Below, in pieces: positions 17,419 through 26,094 of a DNA stretch of 64,000 nt. Under the pieces are notes generated by a model. That model was not told the origin of the DNA and searched no databases. It saw nothing but the letters and a program-made list of their open reading frames with translations. The stretch covers positions 1 through 64,000 of the forward strand of contig NZ_LMUK01000009.1 in NCBI RefSeq assembly GCF_009766005.1, read 5' to 3'. A program made the position numbers and the translations under genes. Position 1 is the first letter of the stretch, and each line of letters starts with the position of its first letter. Source of the DNA: Bradyrhizobium sp. S69 (lineage in GTDB: Bacteria > Pseudomonadota > Alphaproteobacteria > Rhizobiales > Xanthobacteraceae).

Positions 17419-20400
17419 AGCTGTACAGCGTCTTCAGGGTTGCCATGTACTGATCGAGATCGAAGCGGTCGATCAGCATGCGCATTTGCGATACGAAGGC
17501 GGCATGTTCGGGGTGTTCTTTTCCGAGTGTGTCCAGCTTGACCTGGATGGCGCGAATGTAGCCCATCTGCCCGAGATCAATCAGTTCTTCCACATCTTTC
17601 ACTGGTGGCCGCGAACCCCTGTCCGGCGTCCAGCGTGGCGCCGCGATCTGGTCGGTCTCATATTGCCACTCGATTTTGAGCAACTGCCGGATCATTTCCA
17701 GAAGCCGCGGAATATCGATCGGCTTCATCAGATAGCCGTCATGGAACGGCTGCGCCAGCGGCGCGCCGTGCGCCTCCAGCGCGCTCGCCGAAACCATCAG
17801 GATGCGGGCCTGATGATGGCCGTTCGAACGCAGTGTTTCCGCGACCGTCCATCCGGTCATGCCGGCCATCGAGATATCCAATAAAAACAGATCGGGCCGG
17901 CAATGCTGCGCCAGCGCCAGACAGGCCGGTCCATCCGGTGCGCTGAGCAGGATGAAGCCCAGCGGCGTCAGCACCTCGCGCAAGAGATCGCGCTGGATCG
18001 GATCGTCGTCGGTCACCAGGATGGTCTTGCGCGGCCCGTGATAGCCGAACACCGGGGCATCGACCGGCGCGATCCGCGTTGGATTGAGCACTTCCGACAA
18101 CAGCATCTTGACGCGGAAGGTGCTGCCGCTGCCGACCAGGCTGGAGACCTGGATGTCGCCGCCCATCACGCCCGCGAGCAACCGGCTGATGGTCAGCCCG
18201 AGGCCGGTCCCGGTTTGTGGCTGTGAGACGCCGAGTTCGCCGCGCTCGAAGGGTGCGAAAATCCGCTCCAGGTCGGTGGCCCGAATTCCCGGTCCGGTGT
18301 CGATCACCTCGAATTCGGCGACCGGGCTGCGATAGTGGACGACAAACCGCACGCTGCCGGCCTGGGTGAATTTGATGGCGTTCGACAGCAGATTGATCAG
18401 GATCTGGCGCAGCCGCTTTTCATCGGCGTACACCACGACCGGTAGCACCGGCGGCCGGGTGAAGACGAAATCGATGCCCTTGGCCGCGGCTTGCAGCCGG
18501 AACATGCCGACGAGCTGATCGAGAAACTCGCCGAGGCGAACCTCGTCGCGCGACAGATAGAGCCGGCCGGCCTCGATTTTCGAGATATCGAGAATGCCGT
18601 CGATCAGCCCCGACAGATGATCGGCGCTGCGGCGTACCACCCGCACCTGATCGCGCGGCTTGGATTGCAGGCTTGAATCCTGCTCCAGCAATTGCGCATA
18701 GCCGCTGATGGCGTTCAGCGGCGAGCGCAGTTCATGGCTCAGGCCCACGACGTAGCGGCTCTTGGCGAGATTGGCCGACTCGGCGACCTCCTTGGCGCGC
18801 TGCAATTCGATGTCGGTGCGCTTGTGGGCGTCGATTTCCTGGATCAACAGCGAGGTCTGCCGCTTGGTCTCTTCCTCTGCCGCGCGCCGGCTTTGCTGCG
18901 CCAGCACGAACAGCCAGGCGACCACGCCGATGATGATCGTCAGTGCAAAGAACACTTTCCACAACACGGCGGACAATTGCGGATCGTCGCCATGGATCGC
19001 GGCCGCGGACGTCTGCAGATAGATCATCCCGAGCGTCAGTCCGACCAGTCCGGCGGAAATGGCGAACACGCCGAGGTAATGCCCGAGCTGCGAGTTGATC
19101 GTGGCGTAGATCGGCTTCGGTAATAATGAACCGAGCGTCTCGGTGATCTGTGACTGGATCCGCGCATGCGGTTTGCAGAGATCGTGGCAGCGCGCGTCAA
19201 GCGAGCAGCACAGCGAACAGATCGGTCCGGCATAAGCGGGGCACGACGCCATATCCTCAGGCTCGAACGAATGCTCGCAAATACAGCACTGGATGGTTTC
19301 GAGATTTTGCCAGCTTCGCTTCGGCTTGCGCGCGATATAGTATTTTCCGCCGGTGGCGTAAGCGATCAACGGCGCGGTAATCAGCGCCACCAGGAGCGCC
19401 ACGAACGGCGACAGCGCTTTGGCCATCGGCCCGAACAGGCCGTAGAAGGCACTGATCGACACCACGGTGGCGATCGTCATCGCGCCGACGCCGACCGGAT
19501 TGATGTCGTAGAGATGCGCGCGCTTGAATTCCATGTGCCGCGGTCGCAGGCCGAGCGGCTTGTTGATGACGAGATCGGCAACCAGGGCGCCGACCCAGGC
19601 GATGGCGACGTTGGAATACAGCGCGAGCGTCTGTTCCAGCGCTTTGTAGACGCCGATCTCCATCAACAGCAGTGCCACCAGCACGTTGAACACCAGCCAG
19701 ACCACGCGGCCGGGATGGCTATGGGTCAGGCGGGAAAAGAAATTCGACCAGGCGATCGAGCCGGCATAGGCATTGGTGACATTGATCTTGACCTGCGAGA
19801 GGACCACAAACGTGCCGGTCAGCGCCAGCGCCAGATCCGGCTGCGACAGCACATAACGAAACGCCTCGAGATACATGTGCGCCGGCTCGGCGGAATGCTC
19901 GGCGGATACGCCATGACTCAGCGCAAAGAAGGCCAGGAACGATCCGGCCATCAGCTTGAGCGCGCCGGCGAAAATCCAGCCCGGCCCGGCGCTGAGCAGC
20001 GCGATCCACCATGCCTTGCGTGACGTTCGGCGGTCGCGCGGCAGGAAGCGCAGGAAGTCGACCTGCTCGCCGATCTGGGCCACCAGCGCGAACACCACCG
20101 AGGCGGCGCTGCCGAACAGCAGCAGATCGAGATGACCGGTCGGATCGCCGTGCTCGCCGGTAAAGTTACGCCATTCGCCAAAGGAGTGCGGATTGGCATA
20201 GGCGATCGCCGCAAAGGGCAGGATGTTGAGAATGATCCAGAGCGGCTGCGTCCATAGCTGAAAGCGGCTGATCAGCGTGATGCCGTAGGTGACCAGCGGA
20301 ATGATCACGATGGCGCTGATGAGATAGCCGATCGGGCGCGGGATTCCGAAACACAACTCCAGGGCGGTCGCGAGTATCACCGCCTCGATCGCGAAGAAGA

Positions 20401-20782
20401 TGAAGGTGAACGAGGCGTAGATCAGCGACGTGATGGTCGAGCCGATGTAGCCGAACCCGGCGCCGCGGGTCAGAAGATCGATGTCGATGCCGTATCGGGC
20501 GGCGTGATAGGCGATCGGCAGCCCGCAGCAAAAAATGATGACGCTGACGACAAGGATAGCAGCGGTGGCGTTGGTGACGCCATAATTGAGGGTGATGGTG
20601 CCGCCGATCGCCTCCAGCGCCAGGAACGAGATCGCGCCCAGCGCGGTGTTGGCGACGCGGGCGGCGGACCAGCGGCGTGCGCTCTTGGCGGTGAAGCGCA
20701 GCGCGTAATCTTCCAACGTCTGGTTGGCAACCCACTGATTATATTGGCGCCTGACGCGGTCTATCCGCTGCCGCCCTGCCAC
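17408..20782 (-). CDS. Hybrid histidine kinase with cytosine/purine-permease-like sensor domain
   Basis: A 1124-residue fusion. Residues about 15-490 form a polytopic membrane region like NCS1 nucleobase transporters. A cluster of nine cysteines follows at 499-536 (QCCICEHSF, SCPAY, CSLCCSLDARCHDLC), probably metal-binding, then two more membrane segments (571-625). A coiled linker leads to HisKA with His683 in GLSHELRSPLNAISG, an ATPase domain with DTGPGI and GTGLGL, and a receiver with Asp969 in LLDISMAG. The C-terminus is helical without an obvious HPt histidine. GTG 20782 with GAGGAG at 7 bp is preferred over TTG 20833. It is divergent from the urea/amide transporter genes, so it probably senses such a ligand. 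Confidence 0.93.
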   Translation of the reverse strand: MAGRQRIDRVRRQYNQWVANQTLEDYALRFTAKSARRWSAARVANTALGAISFLALEAIGGTITLNYGVTNATAAILVVSVIIFCCGLPIAYHAARYGIDIDLLTRGAGFGYIGSTITSLIYASFTFIFFAIEAVILATALELCFGIPRPIGYLISAIVIIPLVTYGITLISRFQLWTQPLWIILNILPFAAIAYANPHSFGEWRNFTGEHGDPTGHLDLLLFGSAASVVFALVAQIGEQVDFLRFLPRDRRTSRKAWWIALLSAGPGWIFAGALKLMAGSFLAFFALSHGVSAEHSAEPAHMYLEAFRYVLSQPDLALALTGTFVVLSQVKINVTNAYAGSIAWSNFFSRLTHSHPGRVVWLVFNVLVALLLMEIGVYKALEQTLALYSNVAIAWVGALVADLVINKPLGLRPRHMEFKRAHLYDINPVGVGAMTIATVVSISAFYGLFGPMAKALSPFVALLVALITAPLIAYATGGKYYIARKPKRSWQNLETIQCCICEHSFEPEDMASCPAYAGPICSLCCSLDARCHDLCKPHARIQSQITETLGSLLPKPIYATINSQLGHYLGVFAISAGLVGLTLGMIYLQTSAAAIHGDDPQLSAVLWKVFFALTIIIGVVAWLFVLAQQSRRAAEEETKRQTSLLIQEIDAHKRTDIELQRAKEVAESANLAKSRYVVGLSHELRSPLNAISGYAQLLEQDSSLQSKPRDQVRVVRRSADHLSGLIDGILDISKIEAGRLYLSRDEVRLGEFLDQLVGMFRLQAAAKGIDFVFTRPPVLPVVVYADEKRLRQILINLLSNAIKFTQAGSVRFVVHYRSPVAEFEVIDTGPGIRATDLERIFAPFERGELGVSQPQTGTGLGLTISRLLAGVMGGDIQVSSLVGSGSTFRVKMLLSEVLNPTRIAPVDAPVFGYHGPRKTILVTDDDPIQRDLLREVLTPLGFILLSAPDGPACLALAQHCRPDLFLLDISMAGMTGWTVAETLRSNGHHQARILMVSASALEAHGAPLAQPFHDGYLMKPIDIPRLLEMIRQLLKIEWQYETDQIAAPRWTPDRGSRPPVKDVEELIDLGQMGYIRAIQVKLDTLGKEHPEHAAFVSQMRMLIDRFDLDQYMATLKTLYSYDH

Positions 20783-20949
20783 TCTTGAACTCCTCAACCC
20801 CGCGCGGAAAAGCGCGCAAAATCCCCGCCGCAAAATCTACGTCGCTATTTTGCGGTGCAGTATACGCGATCTTGCGTATCTGTGCACTGCACAATCTCAG
20901 CAATTCTTGTGCCGCCAATTGTGCGTACTCGAACATCAACGGGGTAGAT
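20783..20949. promoter_or_regulatory. Divergent promoter region, sensor kinase / urt-fmd operon
   Basis: The 167-bp gap must carry promoters for both divergent transcripts. An AT-rich stretch with short GCGTAT-containing repeats (ACGCGATCTTGCGTATCTG, about 20865-20885) lies about 70 bp before the binding-protein start. It is a plausible site for the adjacent LuxR-type regulator, but no motif is certain. Confidence 0.35.
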
Positions 20950-22212
20950 ATGTCAGACGAGAATAAACAGGGGCTGCAGTCGGCATTTCGCCGCAAGCTG
21001 CTGATGGGAATGGCGGCGATTCCCGCCCTCACCATGCTTCCTCGCCCATCTTTTGCAGACACGCCGGCAACCTCCGCGATCAACACCACCGGACTCGCGG
21101 TTACCGATACTGAAGTGACCGTGGGCATCCTGCATTCGGCCACCGGCACCATGGCGATCTCGGAAACCGGTTCGATCGAGTCCGAAAAGCTCGCGATCGC
21201 GCAGATCAACGAAGCCGGCGGCATCCTCGGCCGCAAGATCAAGATCATCCAGGAAGACGGCGCCAGCGATTGGCCGACCTTCGCGGAAAAGGCCAAGAAG
21301 CTTCTGGTCAACGACAAGGTCGCGGCGATCATGGGCTGCTGGACTTCCGCCTCGCGCAAGGCGGTGCTGCCGGTTCTCGAACAATATAACGGCATGCTCT
21401 ACTATCCGACCTTCTATGAAGGCCTCGAGCAGTCCAAGAACGTGATCTACACCGGCCAGGAAGCCACCCAGCAGATCCTTGCCGGCCTGAACTGGATCAA
21501 CAAGGAGCATGGTGCGAAGACGTTCTTCTTCGTCGGTTCGGATTACATCTGGCCGCGCACCTCGAACAAAATCGCGCGCAAGCACGTCGAACAACATCTC
21601 ACGGGCTGCAAGGTTGTCGGCGAAGAATATTATCCGCTCGGCAACACCCAGTTCAACTCGGTCATCAACAAGATCAAGCTGACCAAGCCCGACGTGATCT
21701 TTACCGACGTCGTCGGCGGTTCGAACGTGGCATTCTACAAGCAGCTCAAGGCGGCCGGTATCGACCTGTCGAAGCAGTTGCTGCTGACGATCTCGGTGAC
21801 CGAGGACGAAATCGACGGCATCGGCGGCGAGAACATCGCTGGCGCCTATGCCTGCATGAAGTACTTCCAGTCGCTCGACAATCCGAACAACAAGCTGTTC
21901 GTTCCCGCCTTCAAGAAGATGTGGGGCGAGAAGACCGTGATCGGCGACGTGACACAGGCTGCCTATCTGGGCCCGTGGCTGTGGAAATTAACCGCTGAGA
22001 AGGCCGGCAGCTTCGACGTCGACAAGATCGCGGCGGCTTCTCCCGGTATCGAATTCAAGGGCGCGCCGGAAGGTTACGTGCGGATCCATGAAAACCATCA
22101 TCTCTGGTCGAAGACCCGCGTCGGCCGCGCCAAGCTCGATGGTCAGTTCGAACTGGTGTTCGAGACCAAGGATCTGGTCGAGCCGGATCCGTTCCCCAAG
22201 GGCTACCAGTAA
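20950..22212 (+). CDS. urtA: Urea/short-chain amide ABC transporter, periplasmic binding protein
   Basis: A 420-residue binding protein of the UrtA/FmdD/AmiC family. It has an export signal with a twin-arginine-like RRKLLMGMAAIPALTML, then a type I periplasmic fold starting VTVGILHSATGTMAISETG. Family blocks MGCWTSASRKAVLPVLE and YYPTFYEGLEQSKN are typical of UrtA. ATG 20950 is chosen because the upstream open frame (from 20785) has no signal-peptide character. It heads urtABCDE-fmdAB. Linkage to a formamidase means the ligand may be formamide or acetamide as well as urea. Confidence 0.92.
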   Translation: MSDENKQGLQSAFRRKLLMGMAAIPALTMLPRPSFADTPATSAINTTGLAVTDTEVTVGILHSATGTMAISETGSIESEKLAIAQINEAGGILGRKIKIIQEDGASDWPTFAEKAKKLLVNDKVAAIMGCWTSASRKAVLPVLEQYNGMLYYPTFYEGLEQSKNVIYTGQEATQQILAGLNWINKEHGAKTFFFVGSDYIWPRTSNKIARKHVEQHLTGCKVVGEEYYPLGNTQFNSVINKIKLTKPDVIFTDVVGGSNVAFYKQLKAAGIDLSKQLLLTISVTEDEIDGIGGENIAGAYACMKYFQSLDNPNNKLFVPAFKKMWGEKTVIGDVTQAAYLGPWLWKLTAEKAGSFDVDKIAAASPGIEFKGAPEGYVRIHENHHLWSKTRVGRAKLDGQFELVFETKDLVEPDPFPKGYQ

Positions 22213-22220
22213 GAGCGCTA

Positions 22221-22258
22221 CGGGAAGAACGCGCGGTCTCTCGCGTGCGTTCTTCCCG
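22221..22258 (+). terminator. Stem-loop after the binding-protein gene
   Basis: CGGGAAGAACGC pairs with GCGTTCTTCCCG in a strong hairpin 8 bp after the urtA stop, with no T-run. It is more likely a processing or attenuation site that keeps binding-protein mRNA in excess over permease mRNA than a full terminator. Confidence 0.65.
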
Positions 22259-22327
22259 AGCCGTCTCTCCCTGGCGCGGATTTTGCAAATCGTTTTGTAA
22301 ATGGTTTGGCAGTCCGCGCTTGAAGAC

Positions 22328-22357
22328 CCCGCGCCGCGAATGGGCTCGCGGCGCGGG
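22328..22357 (+). terminator. Second stem-loop between binding-protein and permease genes
   Basis: A perfect 12-bp stem, CCCGCGCCGCGA with TCGCGGCGCGGG around a 6-base loop, lies about 40 bp before the urtB start. It has no T-run. Together with the hairpin at 22221 it may set the step-down in expression inside the operon. Confidence 0.6.
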
Positions 22358-22398
22358 ACTTATCCCTGACGCGGGACTTTCCCTGACGGAGGACATCG

Positions 22399-23325
22399 AT
22401 GTTTGGCGACTATTCGATTGGTGATCTCGGCTCGATCTTCGTCATGCAGGGCTTCGCCGGCCTGATCCTGTTCTCGGTCTACGTGCTGATGGCGCTCGGT
22501 CTTGCGATCATCTTCGGCCAGATGGGCGTCATCAACATGGCCCATGGCGAGTTCATGATCCTCGGCGCCTACGTCACCTGGATGACCTCGAATTTCTTCC
22601 AGGCCTATCTTCCCGGATTGTTCGCCGGCTACTTCTTCCTCGCGATGATATTGGCGTTTATCGTCTCCGGTGCGCTCGGAATGCTCGTGGAATGGGCACT
22701 GATACGCCATCTTTACAAGCGCCCGCTGGATACGCTGCTCGCGACCTGGGGCTTGAGCTTGATCCTGCAGCAGGCCTATCGCTCGATTTTCGGCGCGCGT
22801 GAAGTCGGTGTCGAACTGCCGCAGTGGATGCTCGGCTCGCTGAATCTCAGCGACAGCATTCAGATCCCGATCAACGGCATCTTCGTGATGACGCTGACAT
22901 TGCTGATCACGGCCGTGGTTGGCTATCTCATGTACAAATCGCGCTGGGGCCGTCAGGTCCGCGCCGTGGTGCAGAACCGCATCATGGCCGGCGCGGTCGG
23001 CATCAACACCGAAAAGGTCGACCGTTACACCTTCGGCCTCGGCTGCGGCATCGCCGGTATCGCCGGCAGCGCCTTCACCATGATCGGCTCGACCGGGCCG
23101 ACCTCCGGCCAGCTCTACATCGTCGACACCTTCCTGGTGGTGGTGTTCGGCGGCGCCGCCAGCCTGCTTGGCACCATCGCATCCGCCTTCAGCATTTCGC
23201 AGACCCAATCGACGCTGGAGTTCTTCCTGTCGGGATCGATGGCGAAAGTCATCACACTGCTCGCCGTTGTCGGAATTCTGATGCTGCGGCCGCAGGGTCT
23301 GTTCGCCCTCAAGGTCCGAAAATAA
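22399..23325 (+). CDS. urtB: Urea/amide ABC transporter permease
   Basis: A 308-residue LivH-type inner-membrane permease with about eight hydrophobic segments. The family landmark MGVINMAHGEFMILGAY is near residues 49-65, and the coupling loop region includes VVQNRIMAGAVGINTEKVDR. The form is short, without the long N-terminal extension of some UrtB proteins. GGAGG stands 8 bases before the ATG. It forms the membrane channel with the next gene. Confidence 0.93.
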   Translation: MFGDYSIGDLGSIFVMQGFAGLILFSVYVLMALGLAIIFGQMGVINMAHGEFMILGAYVTWMTSNFFQAYLPGLFAGYFFLAMILAFIVSGALGMLVEWALIRHLYKRPLDTLLATWGLSLILQQAYRSIFGAREVGVELPQWMLGSLNLSDSIQIPINGIFVMTLTLLITAVVGYLMYKSRWGRQVRAVVQNRIMAGAVGINTEKVDRYTFGLGCGIAGIAGSAFTMIGSTGPTSGQLYIVDTFLVVVFGGAASLLGTIASAFSISQTQSTLEFFLSGSMAKVITLLAVVGILMLRPQGLFALKVRK

Positions 23326-23342
23326 CAAAAGGGGCTGAAGCC

Positions 23343-24485
23343 ATGACCGCCAATCGCTTTGTCAATCGATCGGAGCTTATCGGAATTCTGGTCCTCGCCG
23401 CTTTCCTCGTGGTGATCCTGCCGCTCTGCCTCGATGTCTTCCGGCTCAACCTGGTCGCCAAATATCTGACCTACGCCTTCGTCGCATTGGGCCTGGTGAT
23501 CTGCTGGGGCTATGGCGGCATTCTCAGCCTGGGGCAGGGCGTGTTCTTCGGCCTCGGCGGTTACTGCATGGCGATGTTCCTCAAGCTCGAGGCATCTTCG
23601 GTCGAAAACACCAAGATCCAGTCGACCCCCGGCATTCCCGATTTCATGGACTGGAATCAGATCACTTCGCTGCCGTACTTCTGGCGGCCGTTTCACAGTC
23701 TCACCTTCACCATCGCCGCCATCATCCTGGTGCCCGGTATCTTTGCCCTGATCATCGGTGCCGCGATGTTCAAGCGCCGGGTCGGCGGCACCTACTTTGC
23801 CATCATCACCCAGGCGGTCGCGGCCATCCTGACCATCCTGATCGTGGGACAACAAGGTTACACCGGCGGCATCAATGGCATGACCGACCTGCGCACCCTG
23901 AAGGGATGGGACATCCGGCCGGATCACGCCAAGATCGTGCTGTATTTCTTTGAAGTAGGTTGTTTGTTCGCCTGCATCTTCATCGCCCAGTTCATCCGGC
24001 ATTCGAAGCTTGGGCGCATCCTGATCGCGATGCGCGACAAGGAGGATCGGGTCCGGTTCTCCGGCTATAGCGTCGCCAACTTCAAGATCTTCGCCTTCAC
24101 CGTCGCCGCGGTGTTTTCCGCGATCGGTGGCGCCATGTTCGCGCTCAATGTCGGCTTCATGTCGCCCTCCTTTGTCGGCATCGTGCCGTCGATCGAGATG
24201 GTGATCTACACCGCGGTGGGTGGACGCCTCTCCATCCTCGGCGCAGTCTACGGCACGCTGCTGGTCAACTTCGCCAAGACCAGCCTGTCGGAATCCTTTC
24301 CGGAGTTGTGGCTGTTCGGGCTCGGCGGCCTGTTCATTGCGGTCGTTCTGGCCTTCCCGGACGGTATCGCCGGCATCTGGGCCGATTATGTGCAGCCGCG
24401 CATCGATCGCTTGGTCGGCTCGCGCAAGCCAGGCTGGGTCGCGTCCATCGACAGCTCCGTCGCCGACGGCGCGCCGGCCGAGTGA
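23343..24485 (+). CDS. urtC: Urea/amide ABC transporter permease
   Basis: A 380-residue LivM-type permease, second half of the membrane channel. It has about ten hydrophobic segments and the landmark CWGYGGILSLGQGVFFGLGG near residues 57-76. The coupling loop contains GRILIAMRDKEDRVRFSGYS. It starts 17 bp after urtB. The ATG at 23343 follows GGGGCTGAAGCC; a longer upstream open frame (from 22824) is an out-of-frame reading through urtB. Confidence 0.94.
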   Translation: MTANRFVNRSELIGILVLAAFLVVILPLCLDVFRLNLVAKYLTYAFVALGLVICWGYGGILSLGQGVFFGLGGYCMAMFLKLEASSVENTKIQSTPGIPDFMDWNQITSLPYFWRPFHSLTFTIAAIILVPGIFALIIGAAMFKRRVGGTYFAIITQAVAAILTILIVGQQGYTGGINGMTDLRTLKGWDIRPDHAKIVLYFFEVGCLFACIFIAQFIRHSKLGRILIAMRDKEDRVRFSGYSVANFKIFAFTVAAVFSAIGGAMFALNVGFMSPSFVGIVPSIEMVIYTAVGGRLSILGAVYGTLLVNFAKTSLSESFPELWLFGLGGLFIAVVLAFPDGIAGIWADYVQPRIDRLVGSRKPGWVASIDSSVADGAPAE

Positions 24486-24495
24486 GGAGACAATC

Positions 24496-25251
24496 ATGAT
24501 CATCGGTCATCAACCCAAGGAATTCCTGCTCTCAGTCGAGGCGCTGACGGTTTCTTTCGACGGATTCAAGGCCGTCAACGACCTGTCGTTCTATGTCGAG
24601 GAAAACGAGATCCGCGTCATCATCGGGCCCAACGGCGCCGGCAAGACCACGGTGCTCGACCTGATCTGCGGCAAGACCAAAGCCACCTCCGGCTCGATTC
24701 ATTTCCGTGACAAGGACCTCACGAAGATGAAGGAGAACCAGATCGTGCAGGCCGGGGTCGGCCGCAAATTCCAGACGCCGTCGATCTACGACGATCTCAC
24801 GGTGTTCGAGAATCTCGAAATATCATTTCCGCGCGGCCGCACCGTGTTCGGCGCGTTGACCTTCACGCGCGACGCCACGGTTCGTGACCGCGTCCATGAA
24901 GTCGCCGAGATGATCTTCCTGAAGGACAAACTCAACGTAAAGGCCGAACTGCTCAGCCATGGCCAGAAGCAATGGCTCGAGATCGGCATGCTGCTGATCC
25001 AGGATCCGGAATTGTTGATGCTCGACGAGCCTGTCGCCGGCATGAGCGTCAGCGAGCGGGTCAAGACCGCCGAATTGCTCAACACCATCATCAAGAACCG
25101 ATCGGTGCTGGTGATCGAACACGACATGAAATTCGTCGAGGACATCGCTCACAAGGTCACGGTGCTGCATCAGGGCCAGATCCTGTCGGAAGGCACCATG
25201 GATCACGTCAAGAACGATCCGAAAGTCATCGAAGTCTATCTCGGGCACTAA
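24496..25251 (+). CDS. urtD: Urea/amide ABC transporter ATPase
   Basis: A 251-residue ATPase of the LivG type with Walker A GPNGAGKT (residues 44-51), a degenerate signature LLSHGQKQWLEIG and Walker B LLMLDEPVAGMS. The LSHGQ signature in place of LSGGQ is typical for UrtD. ATG 24496 has GAGGAGA upstream, 10 bp after the urtC stop. Confidence 0.94.
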   Translation: MIIGHQPKEFLLSVEALTVSFDGFKAVNDLSFYVEENEIRVIIGPNGAGKTTVLDLICGKTKATSGSIHFRDKDLTKMKENQIVQAGVGRKFQTPSIYDDLTVFENLEISFPRGRTVFGALTFTRDATVRDRVHEVAEMIFLKDKLNVKAELLSHGQKQWLEIGMLLIQDPELLMLDEPVAGMSVSERVKTAELLNTIIKNRSVLVIEHDMKFVEDIAHKVTVLHQGQILSEGTMDHVKNDPKVIEVYLGH

Positions 25252-25262
25252 GGCAGGATCCC

Positions 25263-25299
25263 TGCGACAAACGCGAAGCGTTTGCGCGGAGATCATGCC
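25263..25299. repeat. Half copy of the GATCATG-ended palindromic repeat (family B)
   Basis: The segment GACAAACGCGAAGCGTTTGC followed by GCGGAGATCATG matches the right half of the longer element at 27384-27456. AACGCGAAGCGTT can fold on itself. It sits between urtD and urtE, inside the operon. Confidence 0.7.
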
Positions 25300-25327
25300 C
25301 TAGCGCTACAGGACAAGGAGCACGTTA

Positions 25328-26017
25328 ATGCTGGCTATCTCGGATCTGCATGTCGCCTACGGCCAGAGCGAGGTGCTGCATGGCCTCAACGTCGCGGTCG
25401 CGCCCAACGAAATCGTTGCGATCATGGGCCGCAACGGCATGGGCAAGACCACGCTGATGAAGTCGCTGATGGGCATCGTGCCGACCAAGAGCGGCTCGGT
25501 GACCATGGAAGGCGCGGAGATCAGCAAGCTGAAGAGCTTCGAGCGGGTCTCCAAGGGTCTCGCTTACGTCCCGCAGGGCCGCATGATCTTTTCGACCATG
25601 ACGGTGAAGGAAAATATCGAGACCGGCCTTGTCACATCGGGTGACAGCGAAGTGCCGGGCGACATCTACGAGCTGTTTCCGGTGCTGCTGGAGATGAAGG
25701 GGCGCCGCGGCGGCAATCTGTCCGGCGGTCAGCAACAGCAGCTGGCGATCGCGCGTGCGCTCGCCACCAAGCCCAAGGTGCTGTTGCTGGATGAGCCGAC
25801 CGAAGGCATTCAGCCGTCGATCATCCAGGAGATGGCGCGCACCTTGAAGCGGATTCGCGACCAGCGCGGGCTATCGATCGTGGTCTCCGAGCAGGTTCTC
25901 AGCTTCGCGCTCGATATCGCCGATCGCGTGCTCGTCATCGAGAATGGCGAGATCGTGCGCGACGATCCGCGGGCCAGCGTCGATGCGGCGCAGATCTCGA
26001 AATATTTGTCGGTCTAA
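25328..26017 (+). CDS. urtE: Urea/amide ABC transporter ATPase
   Basis: A 229-residue LivF-type ATPase with Walker A GRNGMGKT (residues 35-42), signature NLSGGQQQQLAIARAL and Walker B LLLDEPTEGIQPS. The GMGKT form with the TEGIQPS extension is characteristic of UrtE. AAGGAGCACGTT precedes the ATG at 25328. It pairs with UrtD to power the importer. Confidence 0.95.
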   Translation: MLAISDLHVAYGQSEVLHGLNVAVAPNEIVAIMGRNGMGKTTLMKSLMGIVPTKSGSVTMEGAEISKLKSFERVSKGLAYVPQGRMIFSTMTVKENIETGLVTSGDSEVPGDIYELFPVLLEMKGRRGGNLSGGQQQQLAIARALATKPKVLLLDEPTEGIQPSIIQEMARTLKRIRDQRGLSIVVSEQVLSFALDIADRVLVIENGEIVRDDPRASVDAAQISKYLSV

Positions 26018-26094
26018 GTCCTAACCTGAAGTCCTATCTCTGAAGTCTAATCTTTGAAGTCCTGCCAAAACGCGTAAACAAGGGGAGCTAATTG

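Noticed and set aside
17408..20782. Histidine phosphotransfer domain at the kinase C-terminus
   Set aside because: The tail is helical, but I could not find the expected His-x-x-Lys-Gly-type motif.
22824..24485. Extended urtC reading of 553 codons
   Set aside because: The first 173 codons are urtB in another frame; UrtC begins at 23343 with a normal length.
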